Below, in pieces: positions 7,541-13,452 of a DNA stretch of 16,964 nt (position 1 is the first letter of the stretch; each line of letters opens with the position of its first letter). A model generated the notes under the pieces. It did no database searches. It was not told the DNA's origin and was given only the letters and a program-made list of their open reading frames with translations. The DNA is from Bacteroidota bacterium (lineage in GTDB: Bacteria; Bacteroidota; Bacteroidia; Chitinophagales; Chitinophagaceae), in NCBI GenBank assembly GCA_023436425.1, contig JAEZJD010000007.1, forward strand, positions 1 through 16,964, given 5' to 3'. The position numbers and the translations under genes are program-made.

Positions 7541-8851
7541 ATGAAAGCAAAAACGCTCAGGAAAGATAAAGTCAACATCATTACGCTTGGCTGCAGCAAA
7601 AACATGGTGGACAGTGAGGTGCTCAGCGGGCAGCTGATGGCAAACGACATCGATGTTGTGCACGAAAGCGGGAAGAAAGACCACAACATAGTAGTGGTTA
7701 ACACCTGCGGCTTTATCGATAAAGCAAAGGAAGAAAGTATTGATACCATTCTGCGCCAGGTGGAGCTAAAGCAGAAAGGAAAACTCGATAAAGTGTATGT
7801 GACGGGCTGCCTTAGCCAACGCTATCGCGATGATTTGGAGCAAAGCATTCCGGAAGTGGATGCATGGTTTGGAACCATGGAATTGCCGCTAATCCTCAAA
7901 CGGTTTGAAGCTGATTACAAGAGTGAATTGTTGGGCGAAAGATTACTTGCTACTCCACAGCATTATGCGTATTTGAAAATCTCTGAAGGCTGTAACCGCA
8001 CCTGTGCCTTTTGTGCCATTCCGCTTATGCGCGGACAACACGTTAGCCGTTCTATTGACGATTTGGTAAAGGAAGCTGAAATTCTGGCAAAACGAGGCGT
8101 GAAAGAGATCATGCTTATTGCGCAGGAACTCACCTACTACGGTTTGGATTTGTACAAGAAGAGAATGTTGCCCGACCTTCTGCTCCGGCTTGCGGATGTG
8201 GAAGGCATTGAATGGATTCGCTTGCACTACGCTTATCCACACAAATTTCCTTTGGAAATACTTGATGTGATGCGTACAACAGAAAAAATTTGCAATTATC
8301 TGGACATGCCATTGCAGCATGCATCCGACAATATGTTGCAGGCAATGCGGCGGCAAATTACCCGTTCCGAGATGGAAGAATTGCTCCGGCAGGCGCGGCA
8401 AAAAGTTCCTGGAATTTGTTTGCGCACAACACTGATCACAGGATTTCCCGGTGAAACTGTTGATGACGTGGAAGAACTAAAAAGTTTTCTTCAGCAACAG
8501 CGGTTCGACAGGGTGGGAGTGTTCACTTATTCGCATGAAGAAAACACATCCGCATATGACTTAGTGGACAATATTCCTGCAGATGAAAAGCAAAGAAGAG
8601 CAGAAGAAATTATGAGCGTGCAACAAGAAATTAGCTATGAGAAAAATGAGGAGAAGGTTGGTCGTGAATTAAAAGTATTGATTGACAAAAAAGAAGCAGG
8701 TCGCTACATTGGCAGAACAGAATTTGACAGTGTGGAAGTGGATAACGAAGTCGTTATTTCATCTGAGCATAAATTAAATGTTGGCGAATTTTACCGGGTA
8801 AAAATCACTCGGGCCTACGACTATGATCTGGAAGGAGAAGTATTGATGTAA
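7541..8851 (+). CDS. rimO: Ribosomal protein S12 methylthiotransferase RimO
   Basis: A radical SAM methylthiotransferase that adds a methylthio group to the conserved aspartate of ribosomal protein S12. In the 436-residue protein, the N-terminal domain binds an auxiliary [4Fe-4S] cluster through Cys18 (LGCSKN), Cys56 (NTCGF) and Cys90 (VTGCLSQRY). The radical SAM cluster site CNRTCAFC uses Cys151, Cys155 and Cys158. A TRAM domain closes the protein (about 370-436). LGCSKNMVDSE and the IPLMRG context point to RimO rather than the tRNA enzyme MiaB. I prefer the ATG at 7541 because it gives the family N-terminus; the frame also allows a TTG at 7529, which falls inside the -7 element. The antitoxin gene begins 17 bases after its stop. 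Confidence 0.95.
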   Translation: MKAKTLRKDKVNIITLGCSKNMVDSEVLSGQLMANDIDVVHESGKKDHNIVVVNTCGFIDKAKEESIDTILRQVELKQKGKLDKVYVTGCLSQRYRDDLEQSIPEVDAWFGTMELPLILKRFEADYKSELLGERLLATPQHYAYLKISEGCNRTCAFCAIPLMRGQHVSRSIDDLVKEAEILAKRGVKEIMLIAQELTYYGLDLYKKRMLPDLLLRLADVEGIEWIRLHYAYPHKFPLEILDVMRTTEKICNYLDMPLQHASDNMLQAMRRQITRSEMEELLRQARQKVPGICLRTTLITGFPGETVDDVEELKSFLQQQRFDRVGVFTYSHEENTSAYDLVDNIPADEKQRRAEEIMSVQQEISYEKNEEKVGRELKVLIDKKEAGRYIGRTEFDSVEVDNEVVISSEHKLNVGEFYRVKITRAYDYDLEGEVLM

Positions 8852-8856
8852 TTTCT

Positions 8857-8864
8857 TACTTTTA
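8857..8864 (+). promoter_or_regulatory. Possible -7 element of the toxin-antitoxin pair
   Basis: TACTTTTA is a seven-of-eight match to TAnnTTTG and ends three bases before the antitoxin ATG, implying leaderless transcription. The pair could equally be read through from rimO. Confidence 0.25.
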
Positions 8865-8867
8865 AGT

Positions 8868-9077
8868 ATGGCAGGAATTAAATACATCACTGACGAAAAT
8901 GGAAAAAAAACTTCAGTTCTGGTTCCTTTAAAAACATGGGAAGATTTGAACGTGAACTATTCTAAGCTGCAAGGGAAGCTCGATGTCTTCAAAAGTGTTG
9001 AACAGGGTTTTGCGGAAATTAAACAGGCGAAGAAAACTGGTAAGAAACTGACTACGCTCAAAGAATTTCTAAGGTGA
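8868..9077 (+). CDS. Antitoxin-like small protein of a type II toxin-antitoxin pair
   Basis: A 69-residue protein beginning AGIKYITDENGKKTSVLVPLKTWEDL, the pattern of Bacteroidota Phd-like antitoxins: a short beta hairpin containing a D-x-x-G-K turn, then a helix. The rest is charged and helical (VEQGFAEIKQAKKTGKKL), fitting a toxin-wrapping tail. Its TGA overlaps the GTG of the RelE-like toxin frame in GTGA (9074-9077), which suggests translational coupling. Antitoxins of this type normally also repress their own promoter. Family assignment rests on the N-terminal pattern and the neighbour. Confidence 0.65.
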   Translation: MAGIKYITDENGKKTSVLVPLKTWEDLNVNYSKLQGKLDVFKSVEQGFAEIKQAKKTGKKLTTLKEFLR

Positions 9078-9435
9078 TCGTTGTTGTTCGAATCACAAAA
9101 AGTTTTCAAGGTGCTGCCAAGCCTCTGTTGAAAAAATATCCCCACTCAGGCGCGATCTTCTAAATCTCGAAGTGGAACTTCAGCAAAATCCAAGAAAGAG
9201 GACATCTCTCGGATCGGGGACATATAAAATCCGATTGAGAATCAAGAGCAAAGGAAAGGGAAAGGGTGGCGGAGCAAGAGTTATTTCCTATATTGAAACT
9301 GAATTGATTGGAAAGATCGAAAGGGAAGATGAAGAAATTACAGTGAATCTTCTTACCATTTACGACAAGTCGGAAGTTGCATCAATCTCCGAAACAGAAT
9401 TAAAAGGTTTGATCCGGGCATTACGGCAAGAGTAA
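9074..9435 (+). pseudogene. RelE/ParE-like toxin gene, frameshifted
   Basis: Read from the GTG at 9074 the frame gives VIVVVRITKSFQGAAKPLLK and KYP, then stops at 9161. The rest of the protein is in the -1 frame: LRRDLLNLEVELQQNP, GTYKIRLRIKSKGKGKGG, then ARVISYIE and VNLLTIYDKSEV, ending at 9435. Joined, they make a product of about 120 residues, the usual size for this toxin family, with the expected order of helical hairpin, basic strand (YKIRL) and C-terminal LLTIYDK strand. The switch falls at TATCCCCACTC (9137-9147), where one missing base restores the frame. Internal initiation at the GTG at 9172 would give only the 87-residue C-terminal part without the helical hairpin. The toxin is therefore probably inactive, unless the indel is a sequence error. 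Confidence 0.7.
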
Positions 9436-9445
9436 TTCAACCTGC

Positions 9446-9475
9446 TTGCATTTATAAAAAACTCTTTCTATTTTG
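9446..9475 (+). promoter_or_regulatory. Promoter of the 39-residue membrane peptide
   Basis: TTG at 9446-9448 and TATTTTG at 9469-9475 are separated by 20 bases, close to the Bacteroidota -33/-7 arrangement (the -7 box is one base short of TAnnTTTG). It lies 19 bases before the ATG. Confidence 0.35.
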
Positions 9476-9494
9476 TCCGTCCAAATTCAACCCT

Positions 9495-9614
9495 ATGAAC
9501 TTCCTAAGAGATTTACTTAGTATGCCCATGTTTACTGTTCCTAACAAACGGATTGATACATTACTGACAATTGCACTTATCGTGCTAATTGTGTTTTATA
9601 AGATGATCAAGTAG
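9495..9614 (+). CDS. Small membrane protein, 39 residues
   Basis: An unrecognised short ORF encoding MNFLRDLLSMPMFTVPNK, then a single hydrophobic helix (IDTLLTIALIVLIVFY) and a short basic end (KMIK). The basic-hydrophobic-basic pattern fits a one-helix inner-membrane peptide. A promoter-like sequence lies at a good distance upstream. Its last eight bases overlap the 3' end of the convergent aspartyl protease gene. It follows the toxin gene by 59 bases, but no functional link is evident. It could be a chance ORF, although the promoter and clean transmembrane segment argue against that. Confidence 0.45.
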   Translation: MNFLRDLLSMPMFTVPNKRIDTLLTIALIVLIVFYKMIK

Positions 9615-10053
9615 CCGGCTGCAAATACAACTTCAGATTTTGATAATCTATTATTGCATGATGCCTGCTTAAGATGTCTGCACCAATCACACCGGAGGGA
9701 ATAGCCGTTTCTCCTTTGTCAGACAAGGATTGTTTTACATGCTGCAGATCAGCTGCATAGATTGTCGTGTTTTCCAGCGTGAATCCGCCAAGATCTATGT
9801 GTATGTTATCCAATTGATGGATGACAAGATCGGATGTGCCAACACCGCCGCCCGTTATTGTCGTATCAGTCAGCGGCAGCCCATGTTCGTGTGCAAATGC
9901 TATGTCAATCACCGTGCTTGCTGCGCCGGTATCGACCAGAAGTAATGTCGAGATGTTATTGATTGAAGCAGCAACTTCAAGGTGACCGAATTGAGTGCCC
10001 CGCATGGACACAGTAGTGTATTGTTTTTCGTCCAAAAACTCCTGCAGTGTCAT
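9607..10053 (-). CDS. Retropepsin-like (clan AA) aspartyl protease
   Basis: A 148-residue single-domain protein with the active-site triplet Asp41-Thr42-Gly43 in LLLVDTGAASTVID, a glycine-rich flap region (ITGGGVGTSD), and the second family signature GVIGADILSRHHAIIDY, the hydrophobic-hydrophobic-Gly motif of retroviral-type proteases. Such proteins act as homodimers, each giving one Asp. No signal peptide or membrane helix is visible, so it is probably cytoplasmic. It is the last gene of the sigma-factor operon, and its ATG overlaps the stop of the TPR gene by four bases (ATGA), so translation is likely coupled. Its substrate is unknown; a partner in the same operon is a reasonable guess but only inference. 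Confidence 0.8.
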   Translation of the reverse strand: MTLQEFLDEKQYTTVSMRGTQFGHLEVAASINNISTLLLVDTGAASTVIDIAFAHEHGLPLTDTTITGGGVGTSDLVIHQLDNIHIDLGGFTLENTTIYAADLQHVKQSLSDKGETAIPSGVIGADILSRHHAIIDYQNLKLYLQPAT

Positions 10054-10520
10054 TTGTTGTTCTTCCGCTTCGGTGACTTCTTTTGTTGTTGCTTAAAAGT
10101 TGTTGCCGCCTTTGCTGCCTTGCCAAGTTTATTCTCTACCACGGCTTTTCTTTTCATCCATTTTTCCACCGCTGCAGGATGGTACAAATCGTTTCCTTTT
10201 TTATCCGTAAGTCCGAGGGATTTTGCAAGGGATTTACTGAGCTGTTGTGCCGTTTTGTTGTTGCTAATTATCTTTTGCGAACGTTCTTTGTAAAATTCTT
10301 CAAGATTTTTGATGCCGGTGTTGATGATCCGCAACTCATTTTCATACTGATACAATTTCCGGTAAACGATCATCGCACGGTCATAGGGAAGTTCATCGTG
10401 CGGCTCCAGTTTGATCGCTCTTTCGTAGAGCTTCGCAGCAGTTTCCCAGTCGTTGTTTGCTTCGGCTTCCGTTGCTTCAGCAATTGTGTCTTTGTATGAT
10501 TTGGCAATGTGTAGCGGCAT
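10050..10520 (-). CDS. TPR-containing protein with basic C-terminal tail
   Basis: A 156-residue protein. Residues about 8-60 form at least one tetratricopeptide repeat (NNDWETAAKLYERAIKLEPHDELPYDRAMIVYRKL), followed by a partial second helix pair (ENELRIINTGIKNLEEFY). The remainder is lysine-rich and ends in KKSPKRKNNK, which may bind nucleic acid or an acidic partner. TPRs are protein-docking modules. No export signal is visible. It lies between the 71-residue protein (six-base gap) and the aspartyl protease (four-base overlap), so it may be an adaptor or substrate of the protease. No specific family recognised. Confidence 0.7.
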   Translation of the reverse strand: MPLHIAKSYKDTIAEATEAEANNDWETAAKLYERAIKLEPHDELPYDRAMIVYRKLYQYENELRIINTGIKNLEEFYKERSQKIISNNKTAQQLSKSLAKSLGLTDKKGNDLYHPAAVEKWMKRKAVVENKLGKAAKAATTFKQQQKKSPKRKNNK

Positions 10521-10526
10521 GAAACC

Positions 10527-10742
10527 TTAAGCCGTCATTTGGGCTTTCGGGTTCAAAATACAGGTTTTTTCAAAATCCATTTTCCTGTTGTAAAAAACGG
10601 AGATGACAAAAACGAAGTTTCCATTCCGTTCGCTTTGCGATTGCGTGATGTGATCGATGGTAATTGCTTCTTCCGCCAGCCATTCGTTGATTTTGGTCTG
10701 TGCAATTTCAGGTTTGTTTTCTATAAACATTTTTACTTCCAT
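10527..10742 (-). CDS. Conserved-looking 71-residue protein of unknown function
   Basis: A small soluble protein starting MEVKMFIENKPEIAQTKINEWLAEE and continuing with DHITQSQSERNGNFVFVISVFYNRK. The order strand, helix ending in INEWL, strand, strand (FVFVISVFY) resembles the small Cse60-like/DUF2758 fold known from Bacillus, but that is a pattern impression, not a confirmed match. The ATG lies two bases after the sigma-factor stop and the TPR gene follows after six bases, so it is certainly read with the operon. The alternating hydrophobic strand pattern and operon position make it unlikely to be a chance ORF. Confidence 0.6.
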   Translation of the reverse strand: MEVKMFIENKPEIAQTKINEWLAEEAITIDHITQSQSERNGNFVFVISVFYNRKMDFEKTCILNPKAQMTA

Positions 10743-10744
10743 AT

Positions 10745-11407
10745 CTATTGTTCTTTGGAAATGATTTTAAAAACGCGTTCAACAATCTTGTCGCAATACT
10801 TAAGATGAAACTCAAAAATCTCTGCTGATGAATAATATTGCTCGAGTTGCTTCTGCAGCAGCGCTTTTGCCCTGTTGGTTCGCACCTTCACATTCACGGC
10901 GGAAATATTCAGCAGGTCAGCCGTTTCCTGCACACTGAACCCTTCAATTTCGCGCAGCAGGAAAACGCTCCGGTAATGCAGGGGCAGGTGTTGCAGACTT
11001 TCTTCGAGCAGTTTACCCAGCTCTTTATTATCCACGGATTGCTCCGGATCTTGCTTTGACACATTCATAGGCGCAGTGTTGTCGTTGATAAATGAGCTGC
11101 CGGTTTGTTCATACTTAATTGCTCCATAGTTCACTTTGTGATAGCATTTATTCAGGTGAATTTTCGTGAGCCATGTTTTAAATGATGCATCCTGCCGGAA
11201 CTGCCGCAATTGCGTGTAAGCAGCAACGTAAGACTCCTGCATGGCATCTTCGGCATCCTCATGGCACAGTCCGTAACTTCGTGCAATCTTGTAGAGCAGT
11301 GGGTTGTATCTCCGTATCAAAATTTCGAAAAGAGCAATCTCACCCCCGGAAATTTTTTCCGCGAGCTGCTCATCTGAAAAGCTTGTTTCTTTAAGAATAT
11401 GTTCCAT
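10745..11407 (-). CDS. ECF-type RNA polymerase sigma factor
   Basis: A 220-residue extracytoplasmic-function sigma factor. Region 2 (about 24-92) contains FEILIRRYNPLLYKIARSY, the -10-binding helix DAEDAMQESYVAAY and FKTWLTKIHLNKC. Region 4 (about 132-186) contains LPLHYRSVFLLREIEGFSVQETADLLNISAVNVKVRTNRA, the helix-turn-helix that reads the -35 element. Beyond region 4 is a roughly 30-residue tail (EIFEFHLKYCDKIVERVF) seen in some ECF factors and possibly regulatory. I use the ATG at 11405-11407, two bases after the DUF2231 stop, rather than the TTG at 11413. No zinc-finger or FecR-type anti-sigma gene is adjacent, so control must come through a neighbour of unknown type, the tail, or expression level. 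Confidence 0.93.
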   Translation of the reverse strand: MEHILKETSFSDEQLAEKISGGEIALFEILIRRYNPLLYKIARSYGLCHEDAEDAMQESYVAAYTQLRQFRQDASFKTWLTKIHLNKCYHKVNYGAIKYEQTGSSFINDNTAPMNVSKQDPEQSVDNKELGKLLEESLQHLPLHYRSVFLLREIEGFSVQETADLLNISAVNVKVRTNRAKALLQKQLEQYYSSAEIFEFHLKYCDKIVERVFKIISKEQ

Positions 11408-11409
11408 AA

Positions 11410-11847
11410 TCAATTGTTTTCTATTCCTACCTTATGCTTGTAAATCAGTTTTCCACCGATGTAATTTCCGGCAAATAGTGCAACGATCAAAATTGCTTTT
11501 ACCAGCAGCGTGATTGTTGTCGGGACTGAAATTGCCGGATAAGAACTCCATTCTTTATATGCATAAATTCCAAAAATTATGATGATGGTTCCGTTTAAAA
11601 ATCCGTGTAGCAGCCCCGTGGCGAGCGCTTGTTTGTTTTCTCTCGGGATGAGGATAAGGTCGAGCAAGCCTGTCAGTGCTGCCAGAATGCCGATAGCGAC
11701 ACCACCGACCAGGCAAAAAAACGCTGCTTGTCCGAATACCGGGTCGTTTTTGTAGTAGTGCAGAAACGAAAGCACCAGGTCGGCGGGCAGCAGGGCTGTC
11801 GGAAAGTGGATGACCATTGGGTGAATTGGATGTCCGAAAAATCTCAT
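11410..11847 (-). CDS. DUF2231 membrane protein
   Basis: A 145-residue inner-membrane protein with about four transmembrane helices. The N-terminal signature FGHPIHPMVIHFPTALLPADLV, rich in paired His-Pro, is typical of the DUF2231 family, and LLHGFLNGTIIIIFGIYAYK carries another conserved histidine within the membrane. The repeated intramembrane histidines suggest haem or metal binding, which has been proposed for this family but not proved here. It lies four bases after the preceding membrane protein gene and just before the ECF sigma gene. It could serve as the membrane sensor or anti-sigma component in place of a classical anti-sigma factor; that is inference. Confidence 0.85.
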   Translation of the reverse strand: MRFFGHPIHPMVIHFPTALLPADLVLSFLHYYKNDPVFGQAAFFCLVGGVAIGILAALTGLLDLILIPRENKQALATGLLHGFLNGTIIIIFGIYAYKEWSSYPAISVPTTITLLVKAILIVALFAGNYIGGKLIYKHKVGIENN

Positions 11848-11851
11848 ACAA

Positions 11852-12187
11852 TTAAATTACCAGTAGCAATAAACAAATAAAACCCGCCACAGCAACCAGT
11901 CCGTGTAGAATACCCAGCCACGTGGGGCTGAAAATTCCTTTCAGATCTTTCAGGAACATATACAGCCCCACGACGGCTGCGATGGCAAACAGAATAAGAC
12001 TGGTTCGGGCATTGCCGCTGGGATTTTCGAGAAAATAATAAACGAGCAAACCGAAAGCGATAACAGCAAAAATACCGTGTGTGTACACCACAGTGCGTGA
12101 GGTGTTCGTGGAAAGAATCCAGTTTTTAATAATGATAACGCCGAAAACAGCTGCAAGAGCAAAAAGAACAATAGTTACGTGAAGCAT
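11852..12187 (-). CDS. Small four-helix membrane protein, first gene of the sigma operon
   Basis: From the ATG at 12185-12187 this is a 111-residue protein: MLHVTIVLFALAAVFGVIII, THGIFAVIAFGLLVYYFL, SLILFAIAAVVGLYMFL and LGILHGLVAVAGFICLLLLV are four hydrophobic helices. Histidines in the first, second and fourth helices (LHV, THG, LHG) resemble the LLHGFLNG of the DUF2231 partner, so the two may form a haem- or metal-binding pair. A TTG at 12217 would add ten residues; I prefer the ATG since the hydrophobic segment begins there. No Shine-Dalgarno is clear. Specific family not identified. Confidence 0.75.
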   Translation of the reverse strand: MLHVTIVLFALAAVFGVIIIKNWILSTNTSRTVVYTHGIFAVIAFGLLVYYFLENPSGNARTSLILFAIAAVVGLYMFLKDLKGIFSPTWLGILHGLVAVAGFICLLLLVI

Positions 12188-12323
12188 GGTTGCCGGTTTA
12201 TAGAACAGAGTAAGCAAGGGGCAAAAAGGTTACAGCAGTCACCGAAACTTTCTTTTCAATTGTCGCAGAATTTCAGCACCACGAAGGTCTTACTTCACTA
12301 TTGCCTCAACACATCGCCGATCA

Positions 12324-12385
12324 TACGTCACATATACCTCGATACTACGTCAGTAATATCACACATACGCGTCACTGTTACGTCG
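12324..12385. repeat. Four spaced TACGTCA-like repeats upstream of the sigma operon
   Basis: TACGTCA occurs at 12324-12330 and 12346-12352, TACGCGTCA at 12366-12374 and TACGTCG at 12379-12385. Start-to-start distances are 22, 20 and 13 bases. The first three are spaced about two helical turns apart, so a protein could bind all on one face. They lie about 140-200 bases upstream of the operon's first ATG and just past the 3' end of the methyltransferase gene. Confidence 0.45.
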
Positions 12386-12391
12386 ACTGGG

Positions 12392-13090
12392 CTATTTCGT
12401 AAAAAGATCAAGTGCTTTATCAACCATTCTATGAACCATTTGCCTTTTGGACCGTTTTATTTTCTTGAGTTCTCTTGGTGGTGTGTTTTTCCTATCCTCT
12501 GCTGAAATGGTTTTGATGGCCCACAATGCTCCATAAGGGGTATCGAAAGCTTTGCCCATACCATCAATGGTGTGAAAAACCTTTGCTACATATATTTCCC
12601 AGGATTCATCAAAATCTTCGGGCTGCCAACCCGATTTGTGTTCTTGCCAAGCACCTCCATCTAAACCCCAACCATCTTTGCCGTCGGGATGCGATTGTGG
12701 CAAGAAGCCTAAAGGGGTGAATATTGCAATTTGTTTTTTAATCTTTCGCAAAGACTGATTAATTAAATCTAAAGACTCCTGCTTTTCCAAATGTTCTACA
12801 ACATCTAATAGAAAAATACTATCTACTGACCTGTCTGGAAACAATTTCATTGCTTCAGCCCATGTAGCTTTTAAAACGACATACTCTCTATCTGATCTGT
12901 CGTTCTCTATTTCCCTTTGAAGATGTTCAACATACTGCTGGAAGGGTTCACAACAAATATGAACTTTTGGTTCCACGTACTGCTGTGGCCTTACTCCACA
13001 ACCTATATCTAACAGCGTATTGATTGACTCAAGTTTTGAAAGGGCAATAGGAAATAACTGGTCTTTTTCTACATAATGGACATTGTTCAT
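12392..13090 (-). CDS. Class I SAM-dependent methyltransferase
   Basis: A 232-residue methyltransferase of the Rossmann type. Motif I is TLLDIGCGVRPQ (about 25-36), followed by an acidic position in VHICCEPFQQY and the motif SIFLLDVVEHLEKQESL (about 90-107), a pattern common in methyltransferases of surface polysaccharide and LPS clusters. The C-terminal part has an unusual GWGLDGGAWQEHKSGWQPEDF segment and ends in a basic helix (KKIKRSKRQMVHRMV). The substrate is probably a sugar or glycolipid, judged only from the neighbours. It is transcribed away from the flippase operon, and its base composition is A+T-rich like that cluster rather than like the sigma operon beyond it. Confidence 0.85.
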   Translation of the reverse strand: MNNVHYVEKDQLFPIALSKLESINTLLDIGCGVRPQQYVEPKVHICCEPFQQYVEHLQREIENDRSDREYVVLKATWAEAMKLFPDRSVDSIFLLDVVEHLEKQESLDLINQSLRKIKKQIAIFTPLGFLPQSHPDGKDGWGLDGGAWQEHKSGWQPEDFDESWEIYVAKVFHTIDGMGKAFDTPYGALWAIKTISAEDRKNTPPRELKKIKRSKRQMVHRMVDKALDLFTK

Positions 13091-13108
13091 AATTCTGGTT
13101 TAAAAAAA

Positions 13109-13116
13109 TAAAGATA
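13109..13116 (-). promoter_or_regulatory. -7-like element of the methyltransferase gene
   Basis: On the minus strand this reads TATCTTTA, a seven-of-eight match to TAnnTTTG, 18 bases before the methyltransferase ATG. No -33 TTG at normal spacing was seen. Confidence 0.35.
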
Positions 13117-13191
13117 GTGTTCTCACTTTAATGCTGTACTAATCCTCCTACAACTCCAAGTTGATCTTCTGAAGCTCCAGAGTGCAAACCT

Positions 13192-13222
13192 TTTGAACTT
13201 CACTCAATATCTTCTAATATTG
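13192..13222 (+). promoter_or_regulatory. Promoter of the polysaccharide operon
   Basis: TTTG (13192-13195), a 19-base spacer and TAATATTG (13215-13222) match the Bacteroidota -33/-7 arrangement with one mismatch in the -7 box. It predicts a start near 13229 and an untranslated leader of about 220 bases before the flippase, unusually long here. Confidence 0.45.
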
Positions 13223-13293
13223 CACCGCACATTTTGTGAGTTTACTTCAATCTCGGGGCAGCAGCTATCCCGCAAAACTAATAGACAAGACCT

Positions 13294-13332
13294 ATGAATC
13301 ATTTTGGGATCAATGCTTCAATTTATAAGTAG
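13294..13332 (+). other. 12-codon leader ORF before the hairpin
   Basis: ATG at 13294 opens a 12-codon ORF (MNHFGINASIYK) that stops 12 bases before the terminator-like hairpin. Position and size are those of a leader peptide, but no run of one amino acid is present and no ribosome site is clear. Chance is a fair alternative. Confidence 0.25.
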
Positions 13333-13344
13333 ATGATTTGATTT

Positions 13345-13375
13345 GCCTGCCTTATAAGTGGGCTTTTGTTTTTTT
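13345..13375 (+). terminator. Terminator-like hairpin upstream of the flippase
   Basis: GCCTGC (13345-13350) pairs with GTGGGC (13358-13363) including two wobble pairs, with loop CTTATAA, and is followed by a T-rich tract to 13375 broken by one G. No plus-strand gene ends upstream, so it would act on the leader of the flippase operon. Confidence 0.45.
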
Positions 13376-13452
13376 GGATAACATCAAAAGGGACTCGGAA
13401 CTGTGACTGAGAGAAGCGAAGCTGTGTAACGAGCCCAAAACATCAGAGATTT

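Noticed and set aside
10083..10499. 138-codon plus-strand ORF opposite the TPR gene
   Set aside because: Cys- and Phe-rich product arising from the lysine-rich minus-strand gene; no start signal and no family resemblance.
12324..12385. CRISPR-like array
   Set aside because: Repeat units are only seven bases and unequal in spacing, with no cas genes nearby.
13091..13452. tRNA or known riboswitch in the divergent gap
   Set aside because: No cloverleaf, TPsiC-like arm or riboswitch core that I recognise; only the hairpin and alternative pairings described.
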